In this document: piece after piece, positions 46,010 through 56,900 of the stretch
Layout of the letters: every line of letters begins with the position of its first letter
Numbering within the stretch: position 1 is the stretch's first letter
DNA from: UBA4416 sp963422675
GTDB taxonomy: Bacteria; Bacteroidota; Bacteroidia; B-17B0; Aurantibacillaceae
DNA: 64,000 bases
Direction of reading: 5' to 3'
NCBI GenBank assembly: GCA_963422675.2
Contig: CAXVYS010000024.1
Span: forward strand, 744,001 to 808,000
Made by a program: the position numbers and the translations under genes
The notes under the pieces: generated by a model
What the model was told of the DNA's origin: nothing
Database searches by the model: none
What the model saw: only the letters and a program-made list of their open reading frames with translations

Positions 46010-46471
46010 ATGAACGAATCCAGAAAAAACAATGGTCAGAAAATAACCAATGTTATAACCCCATTTGAAAAGAAGTTAGATATCCTATCCGTTATTTTAG
46101 GTTCGCTCATTACGACGTGTCTGCTCATAGCAGTCGAGAATCTTTTGAGCGGAGTTTACTTTTTTCACACAGACGAAATTCTTTTAAATGAAAAGTTATT
46201 CGGGAACGCTATTGAAAAATTACCTCCGGTATTTTATGTTAGTGTTATTTTTTTTAACGTTTGCGCTTCTTTTTTAGGTGGAATGCTGCCAATTGTTATT
46301 GGTAAAGATCAATTACTCAAGAGTATTTTGGTCGGGGGGATCGTAACAGTATTCATGATTTTTAATATGTACATCATTCCTTTCCCGGTATGGTATAAAA
46401 TGGTATCTATTGCGATATGTCTGCCTGTATCGTACACAGGAGGGTTAGTCACAAAAAAAATGGTTTCTTAA
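46010..46471 (+). CDS. Four-helix membrane protein, unknown
   Basis: The 153-residue product has a basic N-terminus (MNESRKNNGQK) and hydrophobic segments at about 25-45, 73-95, 105-125 and 130-148. No family was recognised. A 49-bp part of the gene (46213-46261) is duplicated as a fragment at 39107. It is preceded by the MNT-HEPN gene (127-bp gap) but probably has its own promoter. Confidence 0.6.
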   Translation: MNESRKNNGQKITNVITPFEKKLDILSVILGSLITTCLLIAVENLLSGVYFFHTDEILLNEKLFGNAIEKLPPVFYVSVIFFNVCASFLGGMLPIVIGKDQLLKSILVGGIVTVFMIFNMYIIPFPVWYKMVSIAICLPVSYTGGLVTKKMVS

Positions 46472-46647
46472 TTAAATAGCGAAGATGAAAAAACACATGG
46501 CAAATATTTCCAAAGTATTTTGTTTTACTTCTTTAAGTTTTTGTGAATTCATATTTGGTTACACTTGAAGTGTACTTTTTTCACAGGACTTACGTTATAT
46601 AAATAATAAATTGTTATTCTTCATATAATCTATTTAGAAATATAAAT

Positions 46648-46655
46648 TATATTTG
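46648..46655 (+). promoter_or_regulatory. Possible -7 element for the secreted RHS operon
   Basis: TATATTTG matches the Bacteroidota -7 consensus TAnnTTTG in the 440-bp gap before the secreted operon. No TTG sits at the proper distance, so the promoter may be activator-dependent or wrongly called. An inverted repeat TACACTT-G-AAGTGTA (46560-46574) lies further upstream. Confidence 0.35.
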
Positions 46656-46758
46656 CGGCGTCCTTAAAAATTTTGGTTCGGGTAATATCCTAGTACGATT
46701 TTTTAATTACTCACAAAGCGTACATTTTGAATTAAATCAATAAAAGTAAACTAAAACT

Positions 46759-46845
46759 ATGAAGTCTATCCCTCTACTAGCAGTGGTTCTGCCTGTATTT
46801 TGTTTTCAAGTCAATGTCCGGTTTATTTTCCCCGAAGTAATATAA
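46759..46845 (+). CDS. 28-codon ORF resembling a signal peptide
   Basis: ATG AAG begins a 28-residue frame with a hydrophobic core (MKSIPLLAVVLPVFCF) ending at 46845, 65 bp before the secreted operon. It looks like a signal peptide cut short by a stop: either a remnant of a lost exported gene or a leader peptide. Translation is not proven. Confidence 0.35.
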   Translation: MKSIPLLAVVLPVFCFQVNVRFIFPEVI

Positions 46846-46910
46846 ACTGATCTAAAAACTTTACAGATCAATTTCAAATCGCCCCCTCTAAATTAAAACA
46901 AATAACACTC

Positions 46911-47354
46911 ATGAAAACATTTTTCTTAATCGTAGCAACCAGTTGCTTAATTCCTTTTTATACGATGGCACAGTCCATTAATCATCCAACTATTGAAAAA
47001 GTTCAGGTGCTTTATAAAACAACCCCCACTAATGGAAGTCAGCAACCTACGGGTGGAGCTCCTGAAATCAGAGTTCAGGCGAAAGCAACCATTACTTTAA
47101 AAAATAATACGGATGCTGTGAAAGTGTTTCTAAAGATCCGTAATAAACAAACCAATGCGGTAATTTACCAGGTAAACTATCTTATTAATTCTGCCCCTGT
47201 AAATGGAACTAATGGATTGGTTTTATATAAAAAAGAAGCTACTAATTTAACCATTACCAATCCGGATAGTTTTGTGTTACAGCCTTATGTATATGAAATA
47301 TATACCGAAGATGCTCAAAGTACTCAAAGCATTATCTATTCCATAATACAATAA
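46911..47354 (+). CDS. First secreted protein of the RHS operon
   Basis: The 147-residue product has a signal peptide ending TMAQ. A proline/threonine/glycine-rich loop (TTPTNGSQQPTGGAPEIRV) is followed by a beta-sandwich-like body (ITLKNNTDAVKVFLKIRNKQ ... YVYEIYTEDAQSTQ). No known family was recognised. It is 3 bp before the 914-aa gene and is the first gene of a four-gene unit, so it may be an anchoring or chaperone-like subunit of the complex. Confidence 0.7.
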   Translation: MKTFFLIVATSCLIPFYTMAQSINHPTIEKVQVLYKTTPTNGSQQPTGGAPEIRVQAKATITLKNNTDAVKVFLKIRNKQTNAVIYQVNYLINSAPVNGTNGLVLYKKEATNLTITNPDSFVLQPYVYEIYTEDAQSTQSIIYSIIQ

Positions 47355-47357
47355 TTT

Positions 47358-50102
47358 ATGAGATATTTTAAAACAGTTTTTTTATCGTTAGTGTCTGTTA
47401 GTACTATACAGGCGCAAATTTCAGTAATAGGATCGGTGGACCATTTAATACCTGATGGTATTGACAACACAGGAAATATTACCCTTAAGGTGAGCGGTGG
47501 CACTGCGCCTTATTCTTATTTATGGAATCCAGGCGGTATTACCACAAAAGATATAAGCAATAAATCAAAACAAAACTATTCGGTAAAAGTAACTGATAGC
47601 AATTTGGATACGGCTATATTTAATTATAGAATGGGGTATAAAGTATTATGGGATAAATTACAGGGAGGATATTTTAGGAACGATAGTATTTCAGGAACGG
47701 GTTTCGCCTGTAGCAAAAATACACTTTTACCAAATGAGGATGGTTGGTTCGAATATGTGCAGAATAATTTTTACGGAACCCATTACTTTATTGGCTTTAC
47801 TGATAGTATCTCGCCTGTTAATAATGTAAACGATATAACTTATGGAATCTTTTCGTATATCGGAATTTACATATACTTTTTTGAGAACGGGAATAAAGGT
47901 TTAATTAACTATCCTGTAAACGGCGATGTTGTTAGGGTTGAACGTATTGGTGACGTTATCAATTATAAAATAAATGGCATAATTATGCGTTCGGTTACAG
48001 CCAATAATATCTCAGAAAAAACATTAAAATTAAAATGTAGTATTAACTCTCCTTTGTCATTAGTAAATGTAGGTTGTAGTTTTATGCATACCGATCATAT
48101 TATATTTAATAATTATACAGGCCTGTATCCTGTTATTAGGCATAGTAGTGCTCCGGGAATAGCGGATGGGGGAATAAATGTTATTCCACGGGAAGCAGGC
48201 CTCAAAACTTATGAATGGGGACCTAAAAGCACAACAAAATCTTCAATTACATCAGTTCCTTTCGGGGCATATAGTGTAGCGGTTAAGGATAGCATGTTTA
48301 ACCAAAGTAATTATACCTTTCAGGTTGGGTATAAAACTGTCTGGGATAATTTAACCGGCGGTTATTTCAGAAACGATACATTAGCCGGACCGACGTACGC
48401 AAACAGCAAAAACGTGTTAATGCCAAATACTGATGGGTGGTTTGAATATGTAGAAGATAATTTTACTGGCAATCATTACCATATTGGCTTTGCGGATAGC
48501 ACCACTTCAGGATATGACCTAAGCGATATTGATTATGGGTTTTATTCCTACGCGGGCACCTATTTATATTCTTTTGAAAATGGAGTTTATAGCTATTTAG
48601 ATTATGCTCCACGGGTAGGAGATATTATCAGGATAGAACGAATGGGTAATACAATTAATTATAAACTCAACGGCGTTATAGTTAACTCCGTTACTTATAA
48701 CGGGCTCTCTGAAAAAAGCCTCAGATTAGTCTCTGTTGTAGGACCTTCTATTAAATTAGTAAACGTAGGTTGTAGTTTTAGTAAAATAGACCCTTATACA
48801 GATCTCGTAACCAAAACAATCAGACATGCCAGTACTCTTTATGCAGCTGATGGTTCCATAACATTGGGATCTTTATATCCTAGTTTAAATTATATGTGGG
48901 TAAAGAATTGTATAAACATAAATGGTTCTATTATTGATCATTTACCTTATGGACGTTACCAGGTTTCTGCTACAGACCCATCCCATAACATCAATTCCAA
49001 TTTAAGCTTTGATATCTTATATAAAACATATTGGAACATGATAGGAGGTTGTACTATTTCCAATGATAATATTACTTCGGTGAGTACAGGAACTGCTTAT
49101 GGCACTGCATATACCAAAAACGACCTCTTACCTAATATGGATGGACAGTTCAGTTGGATATGCAATAATAATCAAGGTACTATGATTATTGGATTTGCAG
49201 ATATACTCTCAGATATTGCTACAAATACTAATGATATTGACTATGGTATTTATCAGGATCCATTTTCCTTATACCTTTATATGAATGGAGCAAAAACCTT
49301 CCTGTGTAATTATAAACAAGGAGCTATGGCAAAATTTTCAAGAAACGGAAACACTTTAAATCTTAGCCTGAACGATATTACTATAAATGTAGGTACTCTC
49401 GATGAGGTAACCGTTTCTTGGAAACTAAAAATCGCCTTATCATCCGGAAATAGCTGTGCCAATATAGGTTGTGATTTTGCCTTACCTAGTTTAACGGTTA
49501 ATTCACGAAAAATCAATACAAACTGTAACGACAATGCAAAAGGAAGTATTAACCTCTATGCCTCTGGCGGTTCTCCTCCCTATACATATGTATGGAGTAA
49601 TGGTGCTACTGAACCAAGCATTGCCAATTTGGTAAAGGGTACTTACTCAGTAACGGTGACAGATGCAACGAATAATAGTGTAGCCTATACTTATTTTATA
49701 GATTCTTGTATAGTAGACAATGGTCAAACACCAGTCATCACTTTTTTAGATACAGATAAAGGTAGCTTATCTGAACATATCAACGACTCTACTGACATCC
49801 TGAAATATACCATTTCAAATAAACTAACCGTTTCAGACACCAGTAAGTTTAAAAATATTACCTGTGATTTTATGGAAACGGATGGTCCTAATAAGGACAT
49901 TTTAATTAGTTCACTGACTATTAATAAGGCACTCTTACGATCAAGTGTCTTCAAAGCTCCTGAAATAACCTACTATATGGAAGGTCAGAGCATCTATTTT
50001 TACTTTAATCATATTACTTCTTTTGATAACAAGAAGCTAGTTTTAAAAGTATTTAATTCAGATGGTGTTTTAGTACAAACATTTCAACAATCACTTAACT
50101 AA
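47358..50102 (+). CDS. 914-aa secreted protein with SprB repeats and three ~230-aa modules
   Basis: A signal peptide (about 1-20, ending IQAQ) is followed by a SprB-like Ig repeat (GGTAPYSYLWNPGGITTK). Three modules beginning near residues 93, 322 and 553 come next, each about 230 residues. Each opens with YK-x-x-W, contains NDS/NDT, GWFEYV/GQFSWI, GFTDS/GFADS and DIxYG, and ends VGCSF/IGCDF; the fold resembles LamG/SPRY-type lectin sandwiches. A second SprB-like repeat (GGSPPYTYVWSNGATEPS) follows, then a tail. The modules differ from each other substantially, so duplication is old. SprB-type repeats are gliding/adhesion modules in Bacteroidota. Within the operon this protein may present the RHS complex on the surface. 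Confidence 0.8.
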   Translation: MRYFKTVFLSLVSVSTIQAQISVIGSVDHLIPDGIDNTGNITLKVSGGTAPYSYLWNPGGITTKDISNKSKQNYSVKVTDSNLDTAIFNYRMGYKVLWDKLQGGYFRNDSISGTGFACSKNTLLPNEDGWFEYVQNNFYGTHYFIGFTDSISPVNNVNDITYGIFSYIGIYIYFFENGNKGLINYPVNGDVVRVERIGDVINYKINGIIMRSVTANNISEKTLKLKCSINSPLSLVNVGCSFMHTDHIIFNNYTGLYPVIRHSSAPGIADGGINVIPREAGLKTYEWGPKSTTKSSITSVPFGAYSVAVKDSMFNQSNYTFQVGYKTVWDNLTGGYFRNDTLAGPTYANSKNVLMPNTDGWFEYVEDNFTGNHYHIGFADSTTSGYDLSDIDYGFYSYAGTYLYSFENGVYSYLDYAPRVGDIIRIERMGNTINYKLNGVIVNSVTYNGLSEKSLRLVSVVGPSIKLVNVGCSFSKIDPYTDLVTKTIRHASTLYAADGSITLGSLYPSLNYMWVKNCININGSIIDHLPYGRYQVSATDPSHNINSNLSFDILYKTYWNMIGGCTISNDNITSVSTGTAYGTAYTKNDLLPNMDGQFSWICNNNQGTMIIGFADILSDIATNTNDIDYGIYQDPFSLYLYMNGAKTFLCNYKQGAMAKFSRNGNTLNLSLNDITINVGTLDEVTVSWKLKIALSSGNSCANIGCDFALPSLTVNSRKINTNCNDNAKGSINLYASGGSPPYTYVWSNGATEPSIANLVKGTYSVTVTDATNNSVAYTYFIDSCIVDNGQTPVITFLDTDKGSLSEHINDSTDILKYTISNKLTVSDTSKFKNITCDFMETDGPNKDILISSLTINKALLRSSVFKAPEITYYMEGQSIYFYFNHITSFDNKKLVLKVFNSDGVLVQTFQQSLN

Positions 50103-50108
50103 TCAATT

Positions 50109-53100
50109 ATGAGCAAAGCACATTATATAACAACAGCCTTCTTCATTATTTTTGCCAGACTTGGAGCTCAAAATAGTTATCTCTCCGATAATAATCATCA
50201 GTCAGAGCCTACCTATAAAAACTCTTCTGAAAATATGCAGTTGGCAAATTCAGCAAATGTAGGAGTAGATTACAGTACAGGAACCGCCTTCACAAATATC
50301 GCTCTCTATTCGGTTACTACCGGTGGAATTAGTCTCCCGGTGAGTTTAAATTATGCTTCTGGTGGAATAAAGGTAGATGATGAATCCTCCTGGACTGGAT
50401 TAGGGTGGGTGCTTAGTACCGGAACAATTATTACAAGACAAATCAAAGGGAGGGCAGACGAAGTATTTTATATAAATATTAATACCAGTAACGCTGCATA
50501 TCAAGCCTGGAAGAACGATGTAGCAGACCCCTATCATACCCTTCAGCCCTGCAACTTGCAAAATTGTACATTTGGATGTGCTAATTGTTATGGAACTTAC
50601 GAGACTTTTTTCAAAAAAGCGGCTGGCTATATTTCACCCTGTGGCTCAAATACAGGGCCGGTTTGGGATATAGAGTCAGATATTTACACACTTAATATCT
50701 TAGGAAAAAAAATACAATTTATTTTTAATAATAATGGGAATGTTGTGATGCTTAACAATGACAATCATTACCAAATCATTTTTAATAACCGCAACTTTAC
50801 TGTAGTAGATGAAAGTGGCACAAAATATTTTTTCAGTTCAACGGATGCCGAGAAAGTGAAACCGGACTTAAGTGGTACATCCTATTATTACAGCAACACG
50901 CCTTTAACCTATTACAACAGACTTTGGGATACTTATGGAAGTGCATATAACATGACAGGGTGCAGTTCACAGTCCGCTTTTGGAGGATCTTCAACTCCCC
51001 CCATTATTAAATGGAATTTAACGAGAGTGGAGTCGGCAGACGCAAAATATGCTATTGACATGAGTTATGAAGCGTTTAAAAATTACACCTTCGATCAAAG
51101 TTTTGTATATAATGTCAATAAAACTACCTTACAACCTTATGTTTATCAATACAATGATGCTGTTTTGCCATCGGATCCTGCGAACACGGATCACGGTGTA
51201 TTTTTGACAGAATCTTTTAATACCTATTACAGTAAAAGAATTAAAAAAATTAGCTGGAGTAAAGGCTCTGTAAATTTTGAGTATAATACAGCCCGTCAGG
51301 ATGTGTTTACAATGCCTAATACACAAACAGACAATAAGAGCCTCGATTATATTAAAATATACGATGAACGTAATATCTTATTAAAACAATATCATTTTAA
51401 TTATGGCTATTTTGTATCTAATGTAATTACCAATGAGAATACAGGCCTTACTTTTCGAAACAAACGTTTAAAATTAATGTCTCTAAATGAGGCCGGCTCT
51501 GATTTAAAGACCTGTAAACCTCCTTATATATTTGAATATGAAGCCACCAATCTTCCGGTAAAATGGTCATTTGAAAAAGATTTTTGGGGATACTACAAAG
51601 CCAACGGTGCCACCCATATGCAAGGTACCCAATATTATTATGCCAATTATAGCAATACAGATTTGACGGATTACAAACTCTGGGCTCAGTGCTATATATA
51701 TCCCATTAATATGCCAGGTTGGGGTACACCTGTAACAATTAATGGTGCAGACAGACTCCCTAATTTAGGGACGACAAAAGCTTGTCTGTTAAAGAAAATT
51801 CAGTTACCTACACAAGGAACATACTCCTTTGATTATGAATTACATGATTTTTGTGTAGATAATGATTTGGTAAACAGGAATAGCGGAGGTGTAAGGGTTA
51901 AAAGTATTACTAACAGTGATGGAGTAAATTTAACGAAAGACATTGTGAAAAACTTTTATTATACCTATGAAACTGTTTTATTATCGGGAGGAGCTAAACG
52001 AAGTTCCGGTGAAATTAACTTTATGCCCTTATTTGGGAGAGATGGTAATGATGTATTTAATGTAAAAAGATATAATTCTTTTAAAATTCACTCTAATAAT
52101 TATGCACAATCTGTGACCGAAAATACCCCTACTGTATATTACAGAGAGGTGAAGGTAGAAGAATTGGGCAAAGGAAGTACAATATATAAATATGACAATG
52201 CCGGAACCTTTGGACATAATCAGGACTATAGTGTAAACGGACAATTCCTGATACAAAAAAACAAAACAGAAATTATACATTATGATGGAAATAATCCAAT
52301 GGATAGGAATGATATACAAGTAAAGCGTTCCAATTACCCTTATTGTCCTGAACCTAACACAGAATGGGCAAATGGAACGCTGAAAGAAGTTCAGGTGAGG
52401 GATATCAATAATAATATAGTTTATAAAAAAGTGTTCAATTATTTGGTGCCATCTTTTAATAAAATAACATTTAATAGTTTTTCTTCTTTTACTGCCAGCA
52501 GACCGTCTATTAATGATTTTTATCTTGACAAAACATTCGCTACTTCTCCATACTATTATTTATCTGTTTGGAAAGTGCTGGACAGTGAAACGGAATATGT
52601 ATATAACAAATCCTTTCCTAATGATATAAGCAAAGCACAAAGCAAAGTGATCAATTATTCATATACAGGAACTAACCATAAATTCTTAAGTTCAAAATCA
52701 AGCATAGAGAGTAATGGAATTACCCTTAAAGAGAATTATAAATATGTAGCTGATTATAATCCAACAGGGCAAGTATTTACGATGCCGGATGCACCAAGTA
52801 TGGCTCTACTCAACATGAAGAAAACCAACCAGCTTAAAACGCTTGTTGAACATATCATTATTGAAACCAAACAGGAAGATGATTTTTTGATTGGAGGGAA
52901 ATTGTGCTCATTTAAAGATTTAGCCAATTATACCACATCCAACGGTAGTTCCAATAATACACCGGTAGTTCGTCTGGCAGAAGAATATAATCTGGAAATA
53001 AGCAACCCGCTTCTTTTATCTTCTTTTAACCCGTCTTCGGTAAACGCTGTTTCTACAAACACTGCCAGTTTTAGCTTTGATGCCAATTATAAAAGAAAGA

Positions 53101-53933
53101 CCAGCAATCAGCTGTTTGATTCTAAAGGAAATATCCTGCAATCCAAAATTGAAAACGGTCCCACGACTTCTATTCTGTATGGATATAATGCTGAAGTGCC
53201 AATAGCACAAATATATGGCGCTTATTATAAAGAATGCGCTTATACCTCTTTTGAATCAGACGATGTAAATGCCTGGAGTAACAACCTTAACACAAACAAT
53301 ATTGTGAACTTTAATAAGCACTCGGGAGAGTACAGTTATCTTCTTGCCAATTCCAATTCTTCCAATGCTATCAGCTATAATTTAATCCGTGATTTTCCGG
53401 CAAACACGATTCAACAAACCGGTAAATATATCGTGTCCTGTTGGGCTAATACACCTTCCAACCATGTGGCTAATACTACCTATTTGACTATTTGTACTAA
53501 TAATGGTGTAAATATGGGAACTTTTTACCCTAATATTAATATGGCCTACCAAAGCTTACCCATCACTAATACTAATGGTAGTTGGAAATATTTTTCAGTC
53601 ATTATTGACTTAAATAAAATTCGGACTCTAGCGTCGTTGCCTCCACCGCCTTATGGCCCTGCTTTAGCCTTAAGAACTTTTATTAATAGTTCAGCTCCTA
53701 CCAATGAAACCATACTCATTGATGATTTGAGAATTCAGCCTTATGAGTCGTCCATGACCAGTATGACCTATAAACCAAATGTAGGGGTTACTTCTCAGCT
53801 CGACGGTAGAAATGAACTTCAGCTATTTGAATACGATGAATTCCAGCGGCTAAAATTAGTGCGTGACCTGAATAATAATATCATTGAAAAAACCTTGTAT
53901 AATTATAAAAATAATTGTCAGCCATGCCAGTAA
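50109..53933 (+). CDS. 1274-aa RHS-partner protein
   Basis: The large secreted protein has a signal peptide near residues 1-20 (FARLGAQ). An N-terminal domain contains NVGVDYSTGTAFTNIALYSV and LPVSLNYASGGIKVDD, typical of the protein encoded upstream of Bacteroidota RHS genes. A long beta-rich body follows with several YD-like motifs (ATNLPVKWSFEKDFWGYYK and KSKVINYSYTGTNHK). It ends LYNYKNNCQPCQ. It resembles SpvB/TcB-like shells that encapsulate RHS toxins. The next gene overlaps it by 19 bp. No enzymatic motif is visible. Confidence 0.75.
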   Translation: MSKAHYITTAFFIIFARLGAQNSYLSDNNHQSEPTYKNSSENMQLANSANVGVDYSTGTAFTNIALYSVTTGGISLPVSLNYASGGIKVDDESSWTGLGWVLSTGTIITRQIKGRADEVFYININTSNAAYQAWKNDVADPYHTLQPCNLQNCTFGCANCYGTYETFFKKAAGYISPCGSNTGPVWDIESDIYTLNILGKKIQFIFNNNGNVVMLNNDNHYQIIFNNRNFTVVDESGTKYFFSSTDAEKVKPDLSGTSYYYSNTPLTYYNRLWDTYGSAYNMTGCSSQSAFGGSSTPPIIKWNLTRVESADAKYAIDMSYEAFKNYTFDQSFVYNVNKTTLQPYVYQYNDAVLPSDPANTDHGVFLTESFNTYYSKRIKKISWSKGSVNFEYNTARQDVFTMPNTQTDNKSLDYIKIYDERNILLKQYHFNYGYFVSNVITNENTGLTFRNKRLKLMSLNEAGSDLKTCKPPYIFEYEATNLPVKWSFEKDFWGYYKANGATHMQGTQYYYANYSNTDLTDYKLWAQCYIYPINMPGWGTPVTINGADRLPNLGTTKACLLKKIQLPTQGTYSFDYELHDFCVDNDLVNRNSGGVRVKSITNSDGVNLTKDIVKNFYYTYETVLLSGGAKRSSGEINFMPLFGRDGNDVFNVKRYNSFKIHSNNYAQSVTENTPTVYYREVKVEELGKGSTIYKYDNAGTFGHNQDYSVNGQFLIQKNKTEIIHYDGNNPMDRNDIQVKRSNYPYCPEPNTEWANGTLKEVQVRDINNNIVYKKVFNYLVPSFNKITFNSFSSFTASRPSINDFYLDKTFATSPYYYLSVWKVLDSETEYVYNKSFPNDISKAQSKVINYSYTGTNHKFLSSKSSIESNGITLKENYKYVADYNPTGQVFTMPDAPSMALLNMKKTNQLKTLVEHIIIETKQEDDFLIGGKLCSFKDLANYTTSNGSSNNTPVVRLAEEYNLEISNPLLLSSFNPSSVNAVSTNTASFSFDANYKRKTSNQLFDSKGNILQSKIENGPTTSILYGYNAEVPIAQIYGAYYKECAYTSFESDDVNAWSNNLNTNNIVNFNKHSGEYSYLLANSNSSNAISYNLIRDFPANTIQQTGKYIVSCWANTPSNHVANTTYLTICTNNGVNMGTFYPNINMAYQSLPITNTNGSWKYFSVIIDLNKIRTLASLPPPPYGPALALRTFINSSAPTNETILIDDLRIQPYESSMTSMTYKPNVGVTSQLDGRNELQLFEYDEFQRLKLVRDLNNNIIEKTLYNYKNNCQPCQ

Positions 53934-56900
53934 AAGCCCCCGAAACCAAAGTCTTAAAGGATATTTTTAAAAGCAGCTTTTTAATTAGTTTCTTTACATT
54001 GATATCATGTCTTGTACAGGCTCAAACACCTGGCCAGAATTATATTTCAAAGATTAACCCCTTGATGCCTATCCAAAACGAGGCGGGTATCCCCACAATT
54101 TCATCCGGTGTAAAATTAGAAAATACGTCTTATATGGATGGGCTTGGAAGAACAGTACAGGAGGTAAGCTCTAAAATCTCCCCTTCCGGTAATGATGGCG
54201 TAATTGTATATGACTATGATAATACAGGGCGGATGACCAAGAAGTATTTACCTTTTACAAGTGCTCCTGATCCTGTGGCGGCATCTTACAAAGCTAATGC
54301 CCTTAGCGTTCAGCAATCCTTTTATAATACGGCTCGAACTAAATTTAAAACCAATACTACTGCTTTTGAAGAATTGAAGTATGATGATAGCCCTTTCAGT
54401 CTTATCACCGAACAGGCTTCTGCATCGCCCCAATGGGCCTTAAGCTCAGGGAAAACAAACAAGCAATCGTATGGATTTAATACTGTCAATAGTATCATTA
54501 ATTTTGATGCTACCAGTTATGGAACCACTCCAACCTCTTTTCAAGTAGCATATTACTATCCCGCTAAAGAACTCCTTTCTACAACCGTTACTAACGCAGA
54601 AAATCATGCTATTACCACTTATACAGATAAATCCGGAAAAGTAATCTGTGAGGTTGAATTGATTGACGTGGCCAATTCGATCTACTACTATACCTACTAT
54701 GTCTATAATGATTTTGGAGAGCTCACCGCGATTATCCCTCCGCAAGGCTACAGCAATATGGCACAGAGTGGTAACTTTAACTTCAATACTATTGCTGACC
54801 TTATTTTTTTGTATGAATACGATAAACGCGGACGACTCACCAAAGCTAAGATACCTGGTAAAAGCTGGCAATACAGTGTGTACAATGATTTAGACCAGTT
54901 GGTTTTTGCTCAAAACCAGAAGATGCAAACTAACAACCAATGGTTTTTTTATAAGTACGATAAATTGGGACGGGCTATTTTATCAGGTATCTATACAAGT
55001 AATAGCAGTCCGCAAGCCCTACAAAGTATGGTGGATGCCAGCACCGCTTCTTTATTTGAAGATCGTACAGCGAGTAATTTTAATATACAATTAGGTTATA
55101 CCAATGCAGCCTTACCCACTGCCAATACCGAAATACATTCTGTGAACTATTACGACGATTATGATTTTAATAACGACGGTACAGACGATGATAGCCCGGA
55201 CCTGACAGCTCTTAGCTTCATTAAGCCTCCCGGAACTTTTGGATCAACTTCTACGGTACCTGTGCTGGTTAATTTTCAAACCCTGGGCATGATGACCGGC
55301 TCCTGGGTAAAAGTGTTAGAAACCAATCCTACAGTACCCTATTTAAAAACGGCAATGTTTTATGATGAAAAGGCACGCCCTGTACAAAGCAAACAGAATA
55401 ATTATGCCGGAGGTTATGATATCAGCTCTACTTATTATGATTTTTCAGGGAAACAGATTGTTTCTGAAATTAAACACCAGGCCTTTACACATACGCTTAA
55501 AACAACTAACCGATACTATTATGACAAAGTAGGCAGGGTACTCATGACCCTGGCTAAAAACAATAATGATCCGGTACTTATCCTTAGTCAAAACGGGTAC
55601 AATGAAGTAGGACAACTTGTAGAAAAAAACATTCACTCGGCCGGAGGTTCTGCCTATTTGCAGAGCATTGACTATACCTATAATGAATTGGGCATGATTA
55701 CCCATTTAAACAATGCTGATTTAGTAAGTGGAAATAATTCCAATAACGATGATGCTAATGACCTTTTTGGTTTTGAGGTAAAATACAATAACCCTACCGC
55801 AGGTGGTACTGCCAAATATGATGGCAGTGTCTCTGAATTTCACTGGCGAAGCATTTCAGATGCTACTAAAAAAGCCTATACCTGCCAGTATGATTTAAAA
55901 AACAGGCTCACCAATGCCACCTACGCAGAGTATAACACTGCCACCGCTCAATGGGCAGCGGCAACAAAGTATAATGAGTTTGGAATTAGTTATGATGCCA
56001 ACGGAAACATTAAAGCCCTTAAACGCAACGGACTCTTATCTAACAGCAGCTATGGGTTGATGGATGATCTGAGCTACAGTTATAGTGGTAATAATTTGAT
56101 GAATGTTACAGATGCGGCTCCTTTGCAAGGGTACAATGATTTTAAACCAATGGGCGGCGCCAATTATGTGTACGATATCAATGGCAACCTAACAACCGAC
56201 CCTTCTAAAAACCTAACCATTACTTACAATCATTTGGATTTGCCGGTTACTATTAACGGTACAGGTGGCACTATGCAATTGGTATATGATGGAGTGGGAG
56301 TTTTATTAAAAAGGATATTTACAGCTGCCGGCTCTAGCACTCCCGTTTATACATACTATATTAATGGCTATGTATATAACCAAGCCGGACTGAAATACTT
56401 TGGGCAGGCTGAGGGACGGGTAGTGCCGAATTTAAATGGGAATGGCTGGGAATATGTGAACGAATATTATTATACCGATAACCAGGGAAATACACGCCTT
56501 TGTTACAGCGATGCTGATTTTAATAATAGCATCAACAGTGCTACTGAGGTTCTTCAGGAAAATAGCTATTACCCTTTTGGTTTGGATATGATGGGGTTGG
56601 GGAAAATACAACGTGGGCTGGTAAACAACGAGAAACTGAATGGAGCAGAGTATTACCCTGAGATGAACATTAATCTGCATAATTTTGGCCCCCGTAATTA
56701 CGATGCGGTATTGGGTCGCTGGTTGAGTGCTGATCCTTTAGCGGAGGCTGCTCCTGGTTGGACACCTTATCGTTTTGGATTTAATAACCCTATTAATTAT
56801 AATGACCCTAGTGGTATGATCGAAGGTGATGGCGCTATTCAGGATTTTTATGATTTTTCAGGTGGCGGTGGTGATCCTGGTGGTGGAGATGACCCAAAAA

